Assembly: GCA_902599805.1 (NCBI GenBank)
Contig: CACKGP010000003.1
Location: 27,451-91,450 of the forward strand
Direction of reading: 5' to 3'
DNA from: an uncultured Pelagibacteraceae bacterium
GTDB lineage: Bacteria; Pseudomonadota; Alphaproteobacteria; Pelagibacterales; Pelagibacteraceae
DNA length: 64,000 bases
Shown one piece after another: positions 53,459 through 64,000 of the stretch (position 1 is the stretch's first letter; every line of letters begins with the position of its first letter). A program made the position numbers and the translations under genes. Under the pieces are notes generated by a model. It was not told the DNA's origin. It worked only from the letters and a program-made list of their open reading frames with translations, and searched no databases.

Positions 53459-54016
53459 TTAACTCTCCAATAATACTTTTTTGTAATTTACCAATTTATT
53501 TTTGATGGAAGTATCAATCATAAGACTACCAATTTGTAAAACAACTCCCCCAATTAAACTTTCGTCTATCTCTGATTTAAGCTTAATAGTACCTTTTACA
53601 TTTTCAGAAATCTCTTTTTCAATTTCAGAAATAGTTTTTTCATCTATCTGTCTTGATGAAAATAAATTTGCACTTATTTCACCTTTTTTATGTGAAACTA
53701 GTTTTAAAAATTCTTCAATAATTTCGCTTACAAAAAATATTCTTTTTTTATTTATCAAAATAAAGAAAAAGTTTTTTATGATTTTATCAGCGTTCATTGC
53801 ATTTAATATTTTCTCAAATACTTGTTTTTGACTTTGGTTTGTGTTGGTTGGGTTTTTTATATAGTTTTTTAAATTATTGTCTGAGTAATAAATTTTTAAG
53901 AAATTGCTTAGACTTAAAACATACTCATCAGTTTTATTTGCTTCACTGGAAAGTTCTAGTAATGCAAGAGCATATCTTTGTGTTATTCCGCCAGAAAATG
54001 ATTTATTGTTGCTCAA
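53459..54016 (-). CDS. atpH: ATP synthase delta subunit
   Basis: QRYALALLELSSE, DESLIGGVVLQIGSLMIDTSIKNKL; TTG start. Confidence 0.93.
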   Translation of the reverse strand: MSNNKSFSGGITQRYALALLELSSEANKTDEYVLSLSNFLKIYYSDNNLKNYIKNPTNTNQSQKQVFEKILNAMNADKIIKNFFFILINKKRIFFVSEIIEEFLKLVSHKKGEISANLFSSRQIDEKTISEIEKEISENVKGTIKLKSEIDESLIGGVVLQIGSLMIDTSIKNKLVNYKKVLLES

Positions 54017-54100
54017 AGTAGTTCCTATATGATTGTGTTAGAATTAATGAGATTTCGTATCACAGGAAATTGCTCTGTTCAAGTGTGATTGAAACGCATA

Positions 54101-56053
54101 TTAGCTAAAATTTAGAGGGTCTACATCAACTGTAAGTTTAATTTTTTTAGATAAATTAATTTTTTTAAGTATTTTAGCTATATCTTTTTGTACAAAAAGA
54201 TTGTTTCTGGATCTTAAAAGTAATCTAGTTCTATAATTATTTTTAATTTTAAATATTGGAGAACTTACTGGTCCCATTACTTCTGTATATTTTAGAATAG
54301 ATAAATTTTTTTTAATTTTTTTAGCCTCTAAAATTCCATCTTTTTCATTTTTTGATGATATTATAAGAGCTATAAGTCTTGAAAATGGTGGAAGATTTTT
54401 TTCTTTTCTCAAATTTATCTCATCTTCTAAAAACTGAGCAGAATCATTTTCTAATATATTCTTAAGAGTCTCATCCGAAGGATTAAAAGTTTGATATATA
54501 ACAAGGGAGTCTTTGCTAAATCTACCTGCCCTTCCACTTAATTGATTGTATAATTGAATATTTTTTTCAGTCGATCTTAGGTCAAAACCCATTCCTGAAA
54601 AATCAGCATCTACAACTACAATACAGTTAAGGTTAGGAAAGTTGAAGCCTTTTGAAATTAGTTGGGTTCCAACAAGAATATCAATTTTATTGTTTTCTAT
54701 ATCTGAAAGTAAGTTTTTAGTTTCCTTTTTTTTATTAAGAAAATCACTAGATAATATTTTAATTTTTTTTTCAGGGAAGATTTGTTTCAGTTCAGCATAA
54801 ATTTTTTCGATACCTGGACCGTACATTTGATAATCACAATTGTTTTCTGTTTTTTTACAATTCGAGTTTAGACTGGATTTATATCCACAATGATGACACA
54901 TAGCTTTATTTATATGTTTGTGAAAAGTTAAATAAATTGAGCAATTGGGACAATCAAGTTTTGAGCCACAAGTCTTACAAATTATAAATGGTGCATAACC
55001 TCTTCTATTCAGAAAAAAAAGAACTTGGTCTTTTTTTTCAAGATATTTTTTTACGAAATTAATTGTTTTTGGATCCAACCAAATATTTTTTTTTTTTCGA
55101 TCTAATTTAAGATCAACTACCTCAGCATTAGGAAGAGAAAAGTTTTTATATCTTTTTTCAAGCTTAGTGAAATTGTATTTTTTATTTTTAACATTATTGA
55201 ATGTCTCTAATGAAGGAATAGAGGTAGAAAGTAAAACTGGAATATTCTCTATTGATGCTCTTGAGATTGCCATATCTCTCGCATTATATCTTATACCTTC
55301 GTCTTGTTTATAAGAAGAGTCATGTTCTTCATCAACAACTATTAATCCTAGATTTTTAAATGGTAAAAACAATGACGATCTTGCTCCAACTACTAATTTA
55401 ATTTCACCATTAATAATATTTTTCCAAATAATTCTTTTGTTTTTTTTTGTTATTTTTGAGTGCCAAATTGCTGGTTTAAAACCAAAATATTCTTCAAATC
55501 TTTGATTAAATTGATTTGTCAAAAAGATTTCGGGTAGTAAAACTAAAGATTGTTTTCCTCTTAAAATATTTTGTTTTATTTTTTCAAAATAAACAATTGT
55601 TTTACCTGATCCGGTAACACCTTGTAATAGGGTTGTGTTAAATTTATCACCCAAATTGTTAATATCTCTCAGACATTTTTTTTGCTCTTCATTTAAGATA
55701 AATTTTTTTTTAACTTTTGGACTATTGTTGAAAGTTTCCTTTTTTTTTGAAAAAAAAGACTCGTCGCCTAAACACATCTTTAGCACCATTCCCTTTGGAG
55801 CCAAATTATATAAAGAAAACCAATTAATGAATTTTACTAAATTATCACTTAAAGATACTGATTTTTTTTCTTTGATATCTTTTAATTTGAAATTCTTATT
55901 TGTATTTTCTTCTTTATCCCACACAACCCCAATTTCATCTTCTTTTCCAAAAGGAACTGAAACAATAGACCCAGTTTTTAATTTTCCGAATTTTTTAGAA
56001 AAATAGGTATGCGGATGATCAAAAATTCTTGGTATAAGAACTGGTACTTTCAT
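54101..56053 (-). CDS. priA: Primosomal replication helicase PriA
   Basis: LLQGVTGSGKTIVYFEKI, VDEEHDSSYKQDEGIRYNARD, zinc-finger region, GTQLISKGFNFPNL. Confidence 0.95.
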   Translation of the reverse strand: MKVPVLIPRIFDHPHTYFSKKFGKLKTGSIVSVPFGKEDEIGVVWDKEENTNKNFKLKDIKEKKSVSLSDNLVKFINWFSLYNLAPKGMVLKMCLGDESFFSKKKETFNNSPKVKKKFILNEEQKKCLRDINNLGDKFNTTLLQGVTGSGKTIVYFEKIKQNILRGKQSLVLLPEIFLTNQFNQRFEEYFGFKPAIWHSKITKKNKRIIWKNIINGEIKLVVGARSSLFLPFKNLGLIVVDEEHDSSYKQDEGIRYNARDMAISRASIENIPVLLSTSIPSLETFNNVKNKKYNFTKLEKRYKNFSLPNAEVVDLKLDRKKKNIWLDPKTINFVKKYLEKKDQVLFFLNRRGYAPFIICKTCGSKLDCPNCSIYLTFHKHINKAMCHHCGYKSSLNSNCKKTENNCDYQMYGPGIEKIYAELKQIFPEKKIKILSSDFLNKKKETKNLLSDIENNKIDILVGTQLISKGFNFPNLNCIVVVDADFSGMGFDLRSTEKNIQLYNQLSGRAGRFSKDSLVIYQTFNPSDETLKNILENDSAQFLEDEINLRKEKNLPPFSRLIALIISSKNEKDGILEAKKIKKNLSILKYTEVMGPVSSPIFKIKNNYRTRLLLRSRNNLFVQKDIAKILKKINLSKKIKLTVDVDPLNFS

Positions 56054-56075
56054 TATTTAAAAAAAATAAATTTAC

Positions 56076-57479
56076 TTAAAAATGAATAGGTCTTTTCTCA
56101 ACTGCTAAAGCAGCTTCTTTAATTGCTTCAGTGTGAGTTGGATGAGCGTGGCATGTTCTTGCGATATCTTCAGAGCTCGCCCCAAATTCCATTGCAATTG
56201 CCATTTCAGCAATCATATCTCCACTATGCGGACCTATTATGTGCACACCCAAAACCTTATCAGTTTTTGAGTCAGCTAATATTTTCACAAATCCTTCCGT
56301 TTCATTGTTAACTTTAGCTCTAGAATTTGCCATAAAAGGAAATTTTCCAATTTTATAATTAATGTTCAGCTTTTTTAATTCTTCTTCAGTTTTTCCAACA
56401 GCAGCAACTTCTGGTGTAGTATAAATTACTCCTGGAATTACATCATAATTTACGTGCCCAGATTGACCTGCAAGAATTTCTGCGACAGCTATTCCCTCTT
56501 CTTCTGCTTTGTGAGCTAACATCGGTCCTTTGATTACATCTCCAATCGCAAAAATATTTTTAATTGAAGTCCTAAATTCTTTATCAACATCGATCCTACC
56601 TTTTTTATCCTTATTTATACCAATCTTTGACAAATTTAGACCGTCTGTGTAAGGCTTTCTACCAACAGAGACTAAAACTTTTTCGCATTCGATTTTATTT
56701 TTAGTTTTGGTATTCTTATCTTCAAATTCAACAATGACTTTATTGTTTTCATCCTTTACATTTGTAACTTTGTTATTTAATAAAAATTTTATACCTTGTT
56801 TAGTTAAAATCTTTTGAAACTCTTTTGAAACTTCTCTATCCATACCTGGTGTAATATGGTCCAAATATTCAATTACTGTAACATCACAGCCTAGTCTAGA
56901 CCATACAGAACCCATCTCAAGACCGATGTAACCACCTCCGATAACGACCATACTTTTTGGAACTTTCTCTAAAGATATAGCACCTGTCGAAGAAATTATA
57001 TTTTTTTCATTAATTTCAATACCTGGAACAGAACTTGATGATGAGCCAGTAGCAATAACAATGTTTTTCGATTTATAAGAGGTTTTTTTTCCATTTTCAT
57101 ATACAACTACATCATTTTTTGAAAATAAAACTCCTTTGCCCTTTATGTAAGTAACTTTATTTTTTTTAAATAAAAACTCAACACCTTTTGTTAGTACTTG
57201 AACTGACTTACTTTTATTCATCATTATTTTTTTCAAATTTAATTTCACTTCCCCAACTTCAATACCTAGATTATTATAATCCTTTTGTGCTTTTTTATAC
57301 ATATCTGATAGGTTCAATAGACTTTTAGATGGAATACATCCAACATTTAAACATGTGCCTCCAAGAGTTCCTCTTGACTCAATACAACCTGTTTTGAGAC
57401 CAAGTTGTGCTGCCCGGATTGCACAAACATAACCTCCGGGTCCACCGCCAATAACTAATAAATCAAATTGCTCACTCAT
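56076..57479 (-). CDS. lpdA: Dihydrolipoamide dehydrogenase
   Basis: GGGPGGYVCAIRAAQLGLK, GGTCLNVGCIPSKSLL, CHAHPTHTEAIKEAAL. Confidence 0.97.
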   Translation of the reverse strand: MSEQFDLLVIGGGPGGYVCAIRAAQLGLKTGCIESRGTLGGTCLNVGCIPSKSLLNLSDMYKKAQKDYNNLGIEVGEVKLNLKKIMMNKSKSVQVLTKGVEFLFKKNKVTYIKGKGVLFSKNDVVVYENGKKTSYKSKNIVIATGSSSSSVPGIEINEKNIISSTGAISLEKVPKSMVVIGGGYIGLEMGSVWSRLGCDVTVIEYLDHITPGMDREVSKEFQKILTKQGIKFLLNNKVTNVKDENNKVIVEFEDKNTKTKNKIECEKVLVSVGRKPYTDGLNLSKIGINKDKKGRIDVDKEFRTSIKNIFAIGDVIKGPMLAHKAEEEGIAVAEILAGQSGHVNYDVIPGVIYTTPEVAAVGKTEEELKKLNINYKIGKFPFMANSRAKVNNETEGFVKILADSKTDKVLGVHIIGPHSGDMIAEMAIAMEFGASSEDIARTCHAHPTHTEAIKEAALAVEKRPIHF

Positions 57480-57488
57480 ATTTATTGT

Positions 57489-58778
57489 TTATACATTTAA
57501 GAAAAGCCTTTGTGGCTCTTCTAATAAATCCTTTATATTTTTTAAAAACGAAACTGCCTCTTTACCATCAACAATTCTATGATCATAAGATAAAGCTAAA
57601 TACATCATAGGCCTAATTATTATTTCCCCATCTTTAACAACTGCTCTTTCAATAATATTATGCATACCTAAAACTCCAGACTGTGGAGGATTTAATATTG
57701 GGGTTGAAAGCATAGAACCATAAATTCCTCCATTTGTAATAGTAAAAGTTCCTCCTTGTAAGTCTTCAATAGTTATTTTTCCGTTTCTAGCCTTTTCACC
57801 CAAAGATAAAATATTTTTTTCAATTTCTGCAAAAGACATTTCATCTGGATTTCTTAGAACAGGTACAACTAAACCCCTATCTGTTCCAACTGCAAAACTT
57901 ATATTATAGTAATTTTTATAAACTATTGTGTCTCCCTGGATTTCAGCATTTATAGCTGGAAAATTTTTTAATGCTGCAACGCAAGATTTTACAAAAAAAG
58001 ACATAAAACCAAGTTTTGTTGAAAATTTTTTGATAAACTCATTTTTATAATCATTTTTCATTTGTATTACTTTTGACATATCTACTTCATTAAAAGTTGT
58101 AAGCATCGCTGCATTATTTTGTGCCTCTTTTAATCTTTTTGCTATCGTCATTCTTAATCTTGTCATTTTAATTTTTTCTTCTGGACCATGAGTAATTTTT
58201 CTTTTATTAGGAGCAGGTTTAGATCCCATTAGATTTAATAAATCTTCTTTGAGTATTACTCCATTTTTTCCTGTCCCTGCGATTTTACTTAAATCAATAT
58301 TCTTTTCGTTTGCAATTTTTCTTGCTGAAGGAGAAACTATTTTTTCTTGAGCATAATTAGCACTTTTGACCTCGTCTGACAAAATAAGTGGAAGTTCTTC
58401 ATTAGTTTCCTCTAGAATTAATTTTTTTTCTACTTTTTTAGGTTTTTGTTTTTTAGGTTTTTCAAAAATTTGAGGTGTAACTTCTTCTTTTTTTGGTGGG
58501 GGAGTATATTTTTTTTCCTCTTTCTCAACTTTTTGTATTTTTTTTGCACCTATACTTCCAAGTAAAGCTCCTACTTCTACTGTATCACCTGCTTTAACAG
58601 AAATATTTTCCAAAACACCGTCTGATGGTGAAGGAACCTCTACATTTACTTTATCTGTTTCAAGCTCAACAATTGGTTCATCAGAGTCAACTTTTTCTCC
58701 AACACTTTTAAGCCATTTAGAAACTGTTGCCTCTGTTACTGATTCTCCTAATGCTGGTACAACTATTTTTTCTGACAT
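57489..58778 (-). CDS. sucB: 2-oxoglutarate dehydrogenase E2 (dihydrolipoamide succinyltransferase)
   Basis: [49 protein letters not shown]. Confidence 0.96.
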   Translation of the reverse strand: MSEKIVVPALGESVTEATVSKWLKSVGEKVDSDEPIVELETDKVNVEVPSPSDGVLENISVKAGDTVEVGALLGSIGAKKIQKVEKEEKKYTPPPKKEEVTPQIFEKPKKQKPKKVEKKLILEETNEELPLILSDEVKSANYAQEKIVSPSARKIANEKNIDLSKIAGTGKNGVILKEDLLNLMGSKPAPNKRKITHGPEEKIKMTRLRMTIAKRLKEAQNNAAMLTTFNEVDMSKVIQMKNDYKNEFIKKFSTKLGFMSFFVKSCVAALKNFPAINAEIQGDTIVYKNYYNISFAVGTDRGLVVPVLRNPDEMSFAEIEKNILSLGEKARNGKITIEDLQGGTFTITNGGIYGSMLSTPILNPPQSGVLGMHNIIERAVVKDGEIIIRPMMYLALSYDHRIVDGKEAVSFLKNIKDLLEEPQRLFLNV

Positions 58779-58782
58779 TTGA

Positions 58783-61686
58783 TTAATTAAACCTACCTAC
58801 AACCTTTTCTAATATTTCTTTTTGTTCTGCAAGATGTTTGTTCAAGTTTCCTGTGGCTGGTGATGCCGCAGCATTTCTTCCAACATATTTTACTTTTTCA
58901 CCTTTGATTTTAACTATTTCCAGTGTTCTCTCTATATAGTATTTAACAGTATTCCATGCTCCCATGTTCATCGGTTCTTCTTGGCACCAAATAAATTCTG
59001 AATTTTTGTACTTTTGAAGCTCCCTTCCTAAATGTTTTACAGGAAAAGGGTATAGCTGCTCTACTCTTATAAGAACTATTTCGTCATTTTTACTTTTTTC
59101 TCTAGCCTCTAATAGATCAAAATATATTTTACCTGAACACATAATGACTTTTTTTATTTTATTATTTGTTTTAAGTTTTATAAGTTTACTATTTTCTTGG
59201 TAAGCATGATCTTCTAAAATTCTGTGAAATCTTGTTTTTTTTGTGAAGTCTTCGAGATAAGAAATACATCTTTTATGTCTCAATAAAGATTTGGGAGTCA
59301 TAACTATTAAAGGTTTTCTAAAATCTCTTCTCATTTGTCTTCTAAGTACATGGAAATAATTAGCTGGAGTTGTGCAATTAACAACTTGCAAATTTTCTTG
59401 TGCACACAATTGTAAAAATCTCTCTAATCTTGCTGAAGAGTGTTCTGGTCCTTGTCCTTCGTAACCATGAGGAAGAAGCATGACTAGGCCACTTGCTCGT
59501 GACCACTTAGATTCACCAGACGAGATAAATTGATCTATAACTACTTGCGCGCCATTTGAAAAGTCTCCAAATTGTGCTTCCCAAAGAACTAAGGTTTCCG
59601 GCTCGGAAAGAGAATATCCAAACTCAAAACCTAGAACACCAAGCTCCGACAATAAACTGTCAATGACCTCAAAACTTTTTTGTTTCTTAGATATATTATG
59701 TAAAGGCACATACCTATCGTGATTATTTTGATTTCTTAATACTGCATGTCTTTGACTAAAGGTCCCTCTACCTGAGTCTTGTCCAGAAAGCCTTACTGAA
59801 AAACCTTCATTTAATAAAGTGCCAAATGCTAAAAGCTCAGCTGTTGCCCAATCTATAGGTTTTTCTTCGGTAAACATTTTTCTTTTATTTTCTAAAATTT
59901 TTAAAAGTGTTCTATGAATATTAAAATTATTTGGCACCTCTGTAATTTTTTTACCTACATTAATTAGGTCTTTTTTCTCTACACCAGTTTTTCCTCTTTT
60001 ATCTTTTCCAATTTCTGGCTTAAATCTAGACCAAACTCCATCAAACCATGTCATTTTCTGTTTATAACTTTTTGCATTTTTAAATTCAGAGTTTAAAAAA
60101 TCTTTAAGCTTATTTTTCTCTTCATCAAAATCCTTTTGTGAAATTAAACCTTGGCTAATTAATTTTTTACCATAAATTTCTAGCGTAGTAGGATGGCTTC
60201 GTATTTTTTTGTACATAAGAGGCTGTGTAAAAGATGGTTCGTCACCCTCGTTATGTCCAAAACGCCTATAGCAAACCATATCAATAACAACATCGCTTTT
60301 AAATTTTTGTCTAAATTCTGTAGCAATCTTTGCACAATGAACTACTGCTTCAGGATCGTCACCGTTAACATGAAGTATCGGAGCTTCTACCATTTTTGCA
60401 AGGTCTGAGGGATACGGTGAAGATCTAGCAAACCTTGGAGCTGTGGTAAAACCAATTTGATTGTTGACAATTATATGAATTGTGCCACCTGTATTATGAC
60501 CGGGTAATCCCGACATTGCAAAACACTCTGCTACAACGCCTTGGCCAGCAAATGCAGCATCCCCATGTATAAGAACAGGAATAACTTTTCTTCTCTCTTT
60601 ATCTTTATGAAAGTATTGTTTTGCTCTTACCTGCCCCAAAACTATTGGATTTACTGCCTCTAGGTGTGAAGGATTATCTGTAAGACTGATGTGAACTAAG
60701 TTTCCGTCAAATTCTCTATTTGCAGATGCTCCTAAATGATATTTTACATCTCCCTCAAAATCTTTTTTAGAGTCAATTTTTTCTCCAAAAAATTCTTTAA
60801 ATATAAGTTTAAAAGGTTTTTGCATCATATTTGCAAGGACATTGAGCCTTCCTCTGTGAGGCATTCCAATTTTAACTTCTTTTACGCCTAAATGGCCTCC
60901 TCTCTTTATAATTTGTTCTAATGCAGGTATAAGAGACTCCGCTCCATCAAGACCAAACCTTTTTGTACCAACAAACTTTACATGTAGAAATTTTTCAAAA
61001 CCTTCTGCCTCTATAAGTTTGTTAAGTATTGCTTTTTTTCCATTTTCAGTAAATTTAATCCCTTTTTCTTTACCTTCAATTCTCTCTCTAATCCATGACC
61101 GCTCCACTGGATCAGACATATGCATGTACTCATAACCGATATTTCCACAATAAATATCTCTAGCCCTATTTATAAGAGTATCTATATCTGCAGACTCTAG
61201 TCCCAATGTACCGTCGAGAAATATTTTTCTTTTTTTACTTTGGTCATTAAATCCATATGTTGTTGGTTTAAGTTCAGGATGTTCTTTACGAACTTGTAAA
61301 CCCAGTGGGTCTAGGCTTGCAAGTAAATGTCCTCTTATTCTGTAAGCACGCATTAAAGTGCTAGCCCTTATTGAGTCCCTTGAATTTAGTTTAAAAGTTG
61401 ATCCGTCAATATTCGCTTCTTTAATCTCTTTACCGTTTGTTTCCGGCCCATCTCCGTTTTTATAATTAACTCTTTTGTTTTTTTTTCTAGACCAACTTGG
61501 TCCATTTACAGTATTGATGATTTCTGATTTGTTATCTTTTAGTCCATCAAAAAATTCCTTCCATTCACTTGAGATACTTTTGGGATTATGGACGTATTGA
61601 GCATATAGTTCTTCGATAAATTCAGAACTGTTTCCACCTAAAAATGAGGTTTTTTCGAATATGTTGTTATTTTTAACTGTAGACAT
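58783..61686 (-). CDS. sucA: 2-oxoglutarate dehydrogenase E1
   Basis: [47 protein letters not shown]. Confidence 0.97.
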   Translation of the reverse strand: MSTVKNNNIFEKTSFLGGNSSEFIEELYAQYVHNPKSISSEWKEFFDGLKDNKSEIINTVNGPSWSRKKNKRVNYKNGDGPETNGKEIKEANIDGSTFKLNSRDSIRASTLMRAYRIRGHLLASLDPLGLQVRKEHPELKPTTYGFNDQSKKRKIFLDGTLGLESADIDTLINRARDIYCGNIGYEYMHMSDPVERSWIRERIEGKEKGIKFTENGKKAILNKLIEAEGFEKFLHVKFVGTKRFGLDGAESLIPALEQIIKRGGHLGVKEVKIGMPHRGRLNVLANMMQKPFKLIFKEFFGEKIDSKKDFEGDVKYHLGASANREFDGNLVHISLTDNPSHLEAVNPIVLGQVRAKQYFHKDKERRKVIPVLIHGDAAFAGQGVVAECFAMSGLPGHNTGGTIHIIVNNQIGFTTAPRFARSSPYPSDLAKMVEAPILHVNGDDPEAVVHCAKIATEFRQKFKSDVVIDMVCYRRFGHNEGDEPSFTQPLMYKKIRSHPTTLEIYGKKLISQGLISQKDFDEEKNKLKDFLNSEFKNAKSYKQKMTWFDGVWSRFKPEIGKDKRGKTGVEKKDLINVGKKITEVPNNFNIHRTLLKILENKRKMFTEEKPIDWATAELLAFGTLLNEGFSVRLSGQDSGRGTFSQRHAVLRNQNNHDRYVPLHNISKKQKSFEVIDSLLSELGVLGFEFGYSLSEPETLVLWEAQFGDFSNGAQVVIDQFISSGESKWSRASGLVMLLPHGYEGQGPEHSSARLERFLQLCAQENLQVVNCTTPANYFHVLRRQMRRDFRKPLIVMTPKSLLRHKRCISYLEDFTKKTRFHRILEDHAYQENSKLIKLKTNNKIKKVIMCSGKIYFDLLEAREKSKNDEIVLIRVEQLYPFPVKHLGRELQKYKNSEFIWCQEEPMNMGAWNTVKYYIERTLEIVKIKGEKVKYVGRNAAASPATGNLNKHLAEQKEILEKVVGRFN

Positions 61687-61723
61687 TATTTTTTGATCTC
61701 ATATTAACATAATAAATTAAAAT

Positions 61724-62599
61724 TTAACTATTTAGTTTGCTAAATAATGTTTTTCCTATATCTCCGGGTGAGTCTGAAATAGTAATACCTGCTGACTTCA
61801 TTAGCTCAATTTTATTTTCTGCTCCACCTTGTCCTCCAGAAATTATCGCTCCTGCATGACCCATTCGTCTTCCAGGAGGTGCGGTAAGTCCAGCAATAAA
61901 ACCAACGATAGGTTTATTAATCTTAGATTTTTTGATAAAATCTGAAGCTTCTTCTTCAGCAGAACCCCCTATTTCACCAATCATGATTATTGACTCAGTC
62001 TCAGGGTCTTTTAAAAATAACTCAAGACAATCAATAAAGTTTGTTCCATTAATAGGGTCGCCACCAATACCTATACATGTCGACTGTCCCATGCCGTTTA
62101 CGGTTGTTTGTGCAACAGCCTCATACGTTAAAGTTCCTGATCTTGAAACAATACCAACTTTCCCCTTTTTATGTATATCTCCAGGCATAATTCCAATTTT
62201 ACATTCACCAGGAGTAATTATTCCAGGACAATTAGGTCCAATCAATCTACTTTTACTTTTTTTAAGAAGGTTTTTTACTTTCACCATGTCCAGAACTGGA
62301 ACGCCCTCAGTGATACAAACTATAAGATCTATTTCTGCTTCCATTGCTTCAATAATTGCAGATGCAGCGAATTTTGCAGGCACATATATCATTGTTGCTG
62401 TTGCTCCAGTTTTATTAACTGCATCTTTTACTGTATCAAATACTGGAAGATTTAAATGTTTCTGCCCCCCTTTTTTAGGAGTGACACCACCAACTAACTG
62501 TGTTCCATATTTTATTGCTTGTTCTGAATGAAATGTTCCATGCTTTCCTGTAAAACCTTGGCAAATAACTTTTGTGTTTTTATCAATTAGAATAGACAT
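61724..62599 (-). CDS. sucD: Succinyl-CoA synthetase alpha subunit
   Basis: [59 protein letters not shown]. Confidence 0.97.
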   Translation of the reverse strand: MSILIDKNTKVICQGFTGKHGTFHSEQAIKYGTQLVGGVTPKKGGQKHLNLPVFDTVKDAVNKTGATATMIYVPAKFAASAIIEAMEAEIDLIVCITEGVPVLDMVKVKNLLKKSKSRLIGPNCPGIITPGECKIGIMPGDIHKKGKVGIVSRSGTLTYEAVAQTTVNGMGQSTCIGIGGDPINGTNFIDCLELFLKDPETESIIMIGEIGGSAEEEASDFIKKSKINKPIVGFIAGLTAPPGRRMGHAGAIISGGQGGAENKIELMKSAGITISDSPGDIGKTLFSKLNS

Positions 62600-62603
62600 T
62601 TGT

Positions 62604-63761
62604 TTATTTTATAGCCTTAACTATTTTTTTTGCTGCATCATTAAGATTATCTGCTGATACTATTTTTAAACCTGATGCATCAAGAATTTGTTTTCCTTCT
62701 TTAAATTTAGTGCCAGCTAAACGTACAACTAAAGGAACTTTTAACTTTACATTTTTTGCTGCTTCAACAACACCTTGAGCAAGAACATCACACTGCATAA
62801 TTCCACCAAATATATTTATCAATACTCCTTTTACCTTTTTGTCTGAGAGTAAAATTTTAAAAGCAGCTGTAACTTTTTCTTTACTTGCTCCACCACCAAC
62901 ATCTAAAAAATTTGCAGGTTCCTCCCCATAAAGTTTTATTATATCCATAGTAGCCATTGCTAAGCCTGCACCGTTAACCATACACCCTATAGATCCATCT
63001 AATTTAATATAAGCTAAATCATGTTTGCTGGCCTCAATCTCTGTAGGATCTTCCTCATTTAAATCTCTTAACTTATATATTTCTGGGTGTTTAAAAATTG
63101 CATTATCATCAAAATTCATTTTTGCATCTAGACAAAGTATTTCGTTATTTTTTGTAATTACCAAAGGGTTTATCTCTATTAATGAGGCATCTTTAGAAAT
63201 TAAAGCTTCGTACATAGCATTAACGAGTTTCGTTGCAGTAATCATTTGGTTTTTATCGAACTTAAAGATTTTTAAAATATTATTTATATCTTCAGAACTT
63301 AAATTTTTTTTTAGATCGACTTTAGTCGTATTAATTTTTTCTGGATTTTTTTTTGCTACTGCTTCTATATCTACTCCACCTTCAATACTACTTATAAAAG
63401 CTATTTTTGAACTTTTTCTATCAACAAGACATGAAAGATAAAATTCTTTTGATATATCATAAGCTTTTTGTACATAGATTCTTTTTACTTCTCTTCCTTC
63501 AGGTCCAGTCTGAGGTGTTACAAGAATTTTTCCAAAAAGATTTTTAGCTACATTTGTTATATCCTCATTTTTTACAAGCTTTACGCCTCCTGCTTTGCCT
63601 CTACCACCAGCGTGAATTTGAGCTTTAAGTACGAATTGATTTGAATTTAGAACTTTGATTTTTTCCAAAAGATTATCAGTATTAAATATTACTAGCCCCT
63701 CAGTTATTGGTGCACCAAATTGTTTTAAAATTTCTTTTGCTTGATGTTCATGGATATTCAT
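62604..63761 (-). CDS. sucC: Succinyl-CoA synthetase beta subunit
   Basis: [55 protein letters not shown]. Confidence 0.97.
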   Translation of the reverse strand: MNIHEHQAKEILKQFGAPITEGLVIFNTDNLLEKIKVLNSNQFVLKAQIHAGGRGKAGGVKLVKNEDITNVAKNLFGKILVTPQTGPEGREVKRIYVQKAYDISKEFYLSCLVDRKSSKIAFISSIEGGVDIEAVAKKNPEKINTTKVDLKKNLSSEDINNILKIFKFDKNQMITATKLVNAMYEALISKDASLIEINPLVITKNNEILCLDAKMNFDDNAIFKHPEIYKLRDLNEEDPTEIEASKHDLAYIKLDGSIGCMVNGAGLAMATMDIIKLYGEEPANFLDVGGGASKEKVTAAFKILLSDKKVKGVLINIFGGIMQCDVLAQGVVEAAKNVKLKVPLVVRLAGTKFKEGKQILDASGLKIVSADNLNDAAKKIVKAIK

Positions 63762-63849
63762 TAATAGTTTACCTCATTCAATATTAACATTTTTTAATCT
63801 AGTAATTTGCTACTTTAATTTATTATCAATTTCTGGTCTATAATAAAAT

Positions 63850-64000
63850 TTAATTAAATTTTTTTATTAAAACATAAAAGTTTTTAGGTAATCTAATTTT
63901 TTTTCCAACAAATCTAAAATGTTTTTTTTTAGTATAAAAGTTCAATGCCCGTAAATTTGGTGCTTCACAAGTTATATATTTAAATTTATAGAAATTTTTA
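63850..64000 (-). CDS. C-terminal fragment of a GNAT-like acetyltransferase (partial, runs off the right edge)
   Basis: Manual minus-strand translation KNFYKFKYITCEAPNLRALNFYTKKKHFRFVGKKIRLPKNFYVLIKKFN*; GNAT-like A.N..A..FY.K..F..VG pattern. Confidence 0.55.
   Translation of the reverse strand, partial: KNFYKFKYITCEAPNLRALNFYTKKKHFRFVGKKIRLPKNFYVLIKKFN

Noticed and set aside
61932-62531. 199-aa ORF antisense to sucD (and 62171..62455 in another frame)
   Set aside because: Shadow ORFs inside conserved sucD; no SD or domain motif.

Overview
This 64 kb, very AT-rich window looks like a streamlined alphaproteobacterial core-genome segment, most like SAR11/Pelagibacterales (inference from codon and AT bias, gene content and order, and a SAM-II riboswitch before metX). 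Almost all of it is dense housekeeping sequence: pheS-rplT-rpmI-infC-thrS, gltBD, uppP, aceEF, a TAXI-TRAP transporter, a Suv3-like helicase/TerB/ferredoxin/CarD block, dsbB-coq7, argH-lysA-plsC, tyrA-hisC, metX-metW-gloB, rplU-rpmA-obgE-proBA-nadD-rsfS-ctpA-rppH, atpHAGDC, priA and sucCDAB-lpd. There are two tRNAs, Arg(ACG) and Leu(CAA). I saw no mobile elements, CRISPR arrays, phage or obvious defense systems. The most interesting signals are small or non-coding. Four short ORFs are missing from the supplied track: a 23-aa Lys/Arg-only-like microprotein with its own Shine-Dalgarno, promoter-like leader and terminator; a 25-aa membrane peptide directly downstream of tRNA-Arg; a 46-aa membrane protein overlapping thiolase; and a 38-aa LptM-like lipoprotein between argH and lysA. 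The other signals are an ultra-compact SAM-II/terminator leader on metX, an 18-bp perfect palindrome in the TAXI transporter promoter, an intra-operon terminator between the TAXI binding protein and its permease, and a lipoyl domain fused to AceE E1. All calls are from reading the sequence; no database search was run.
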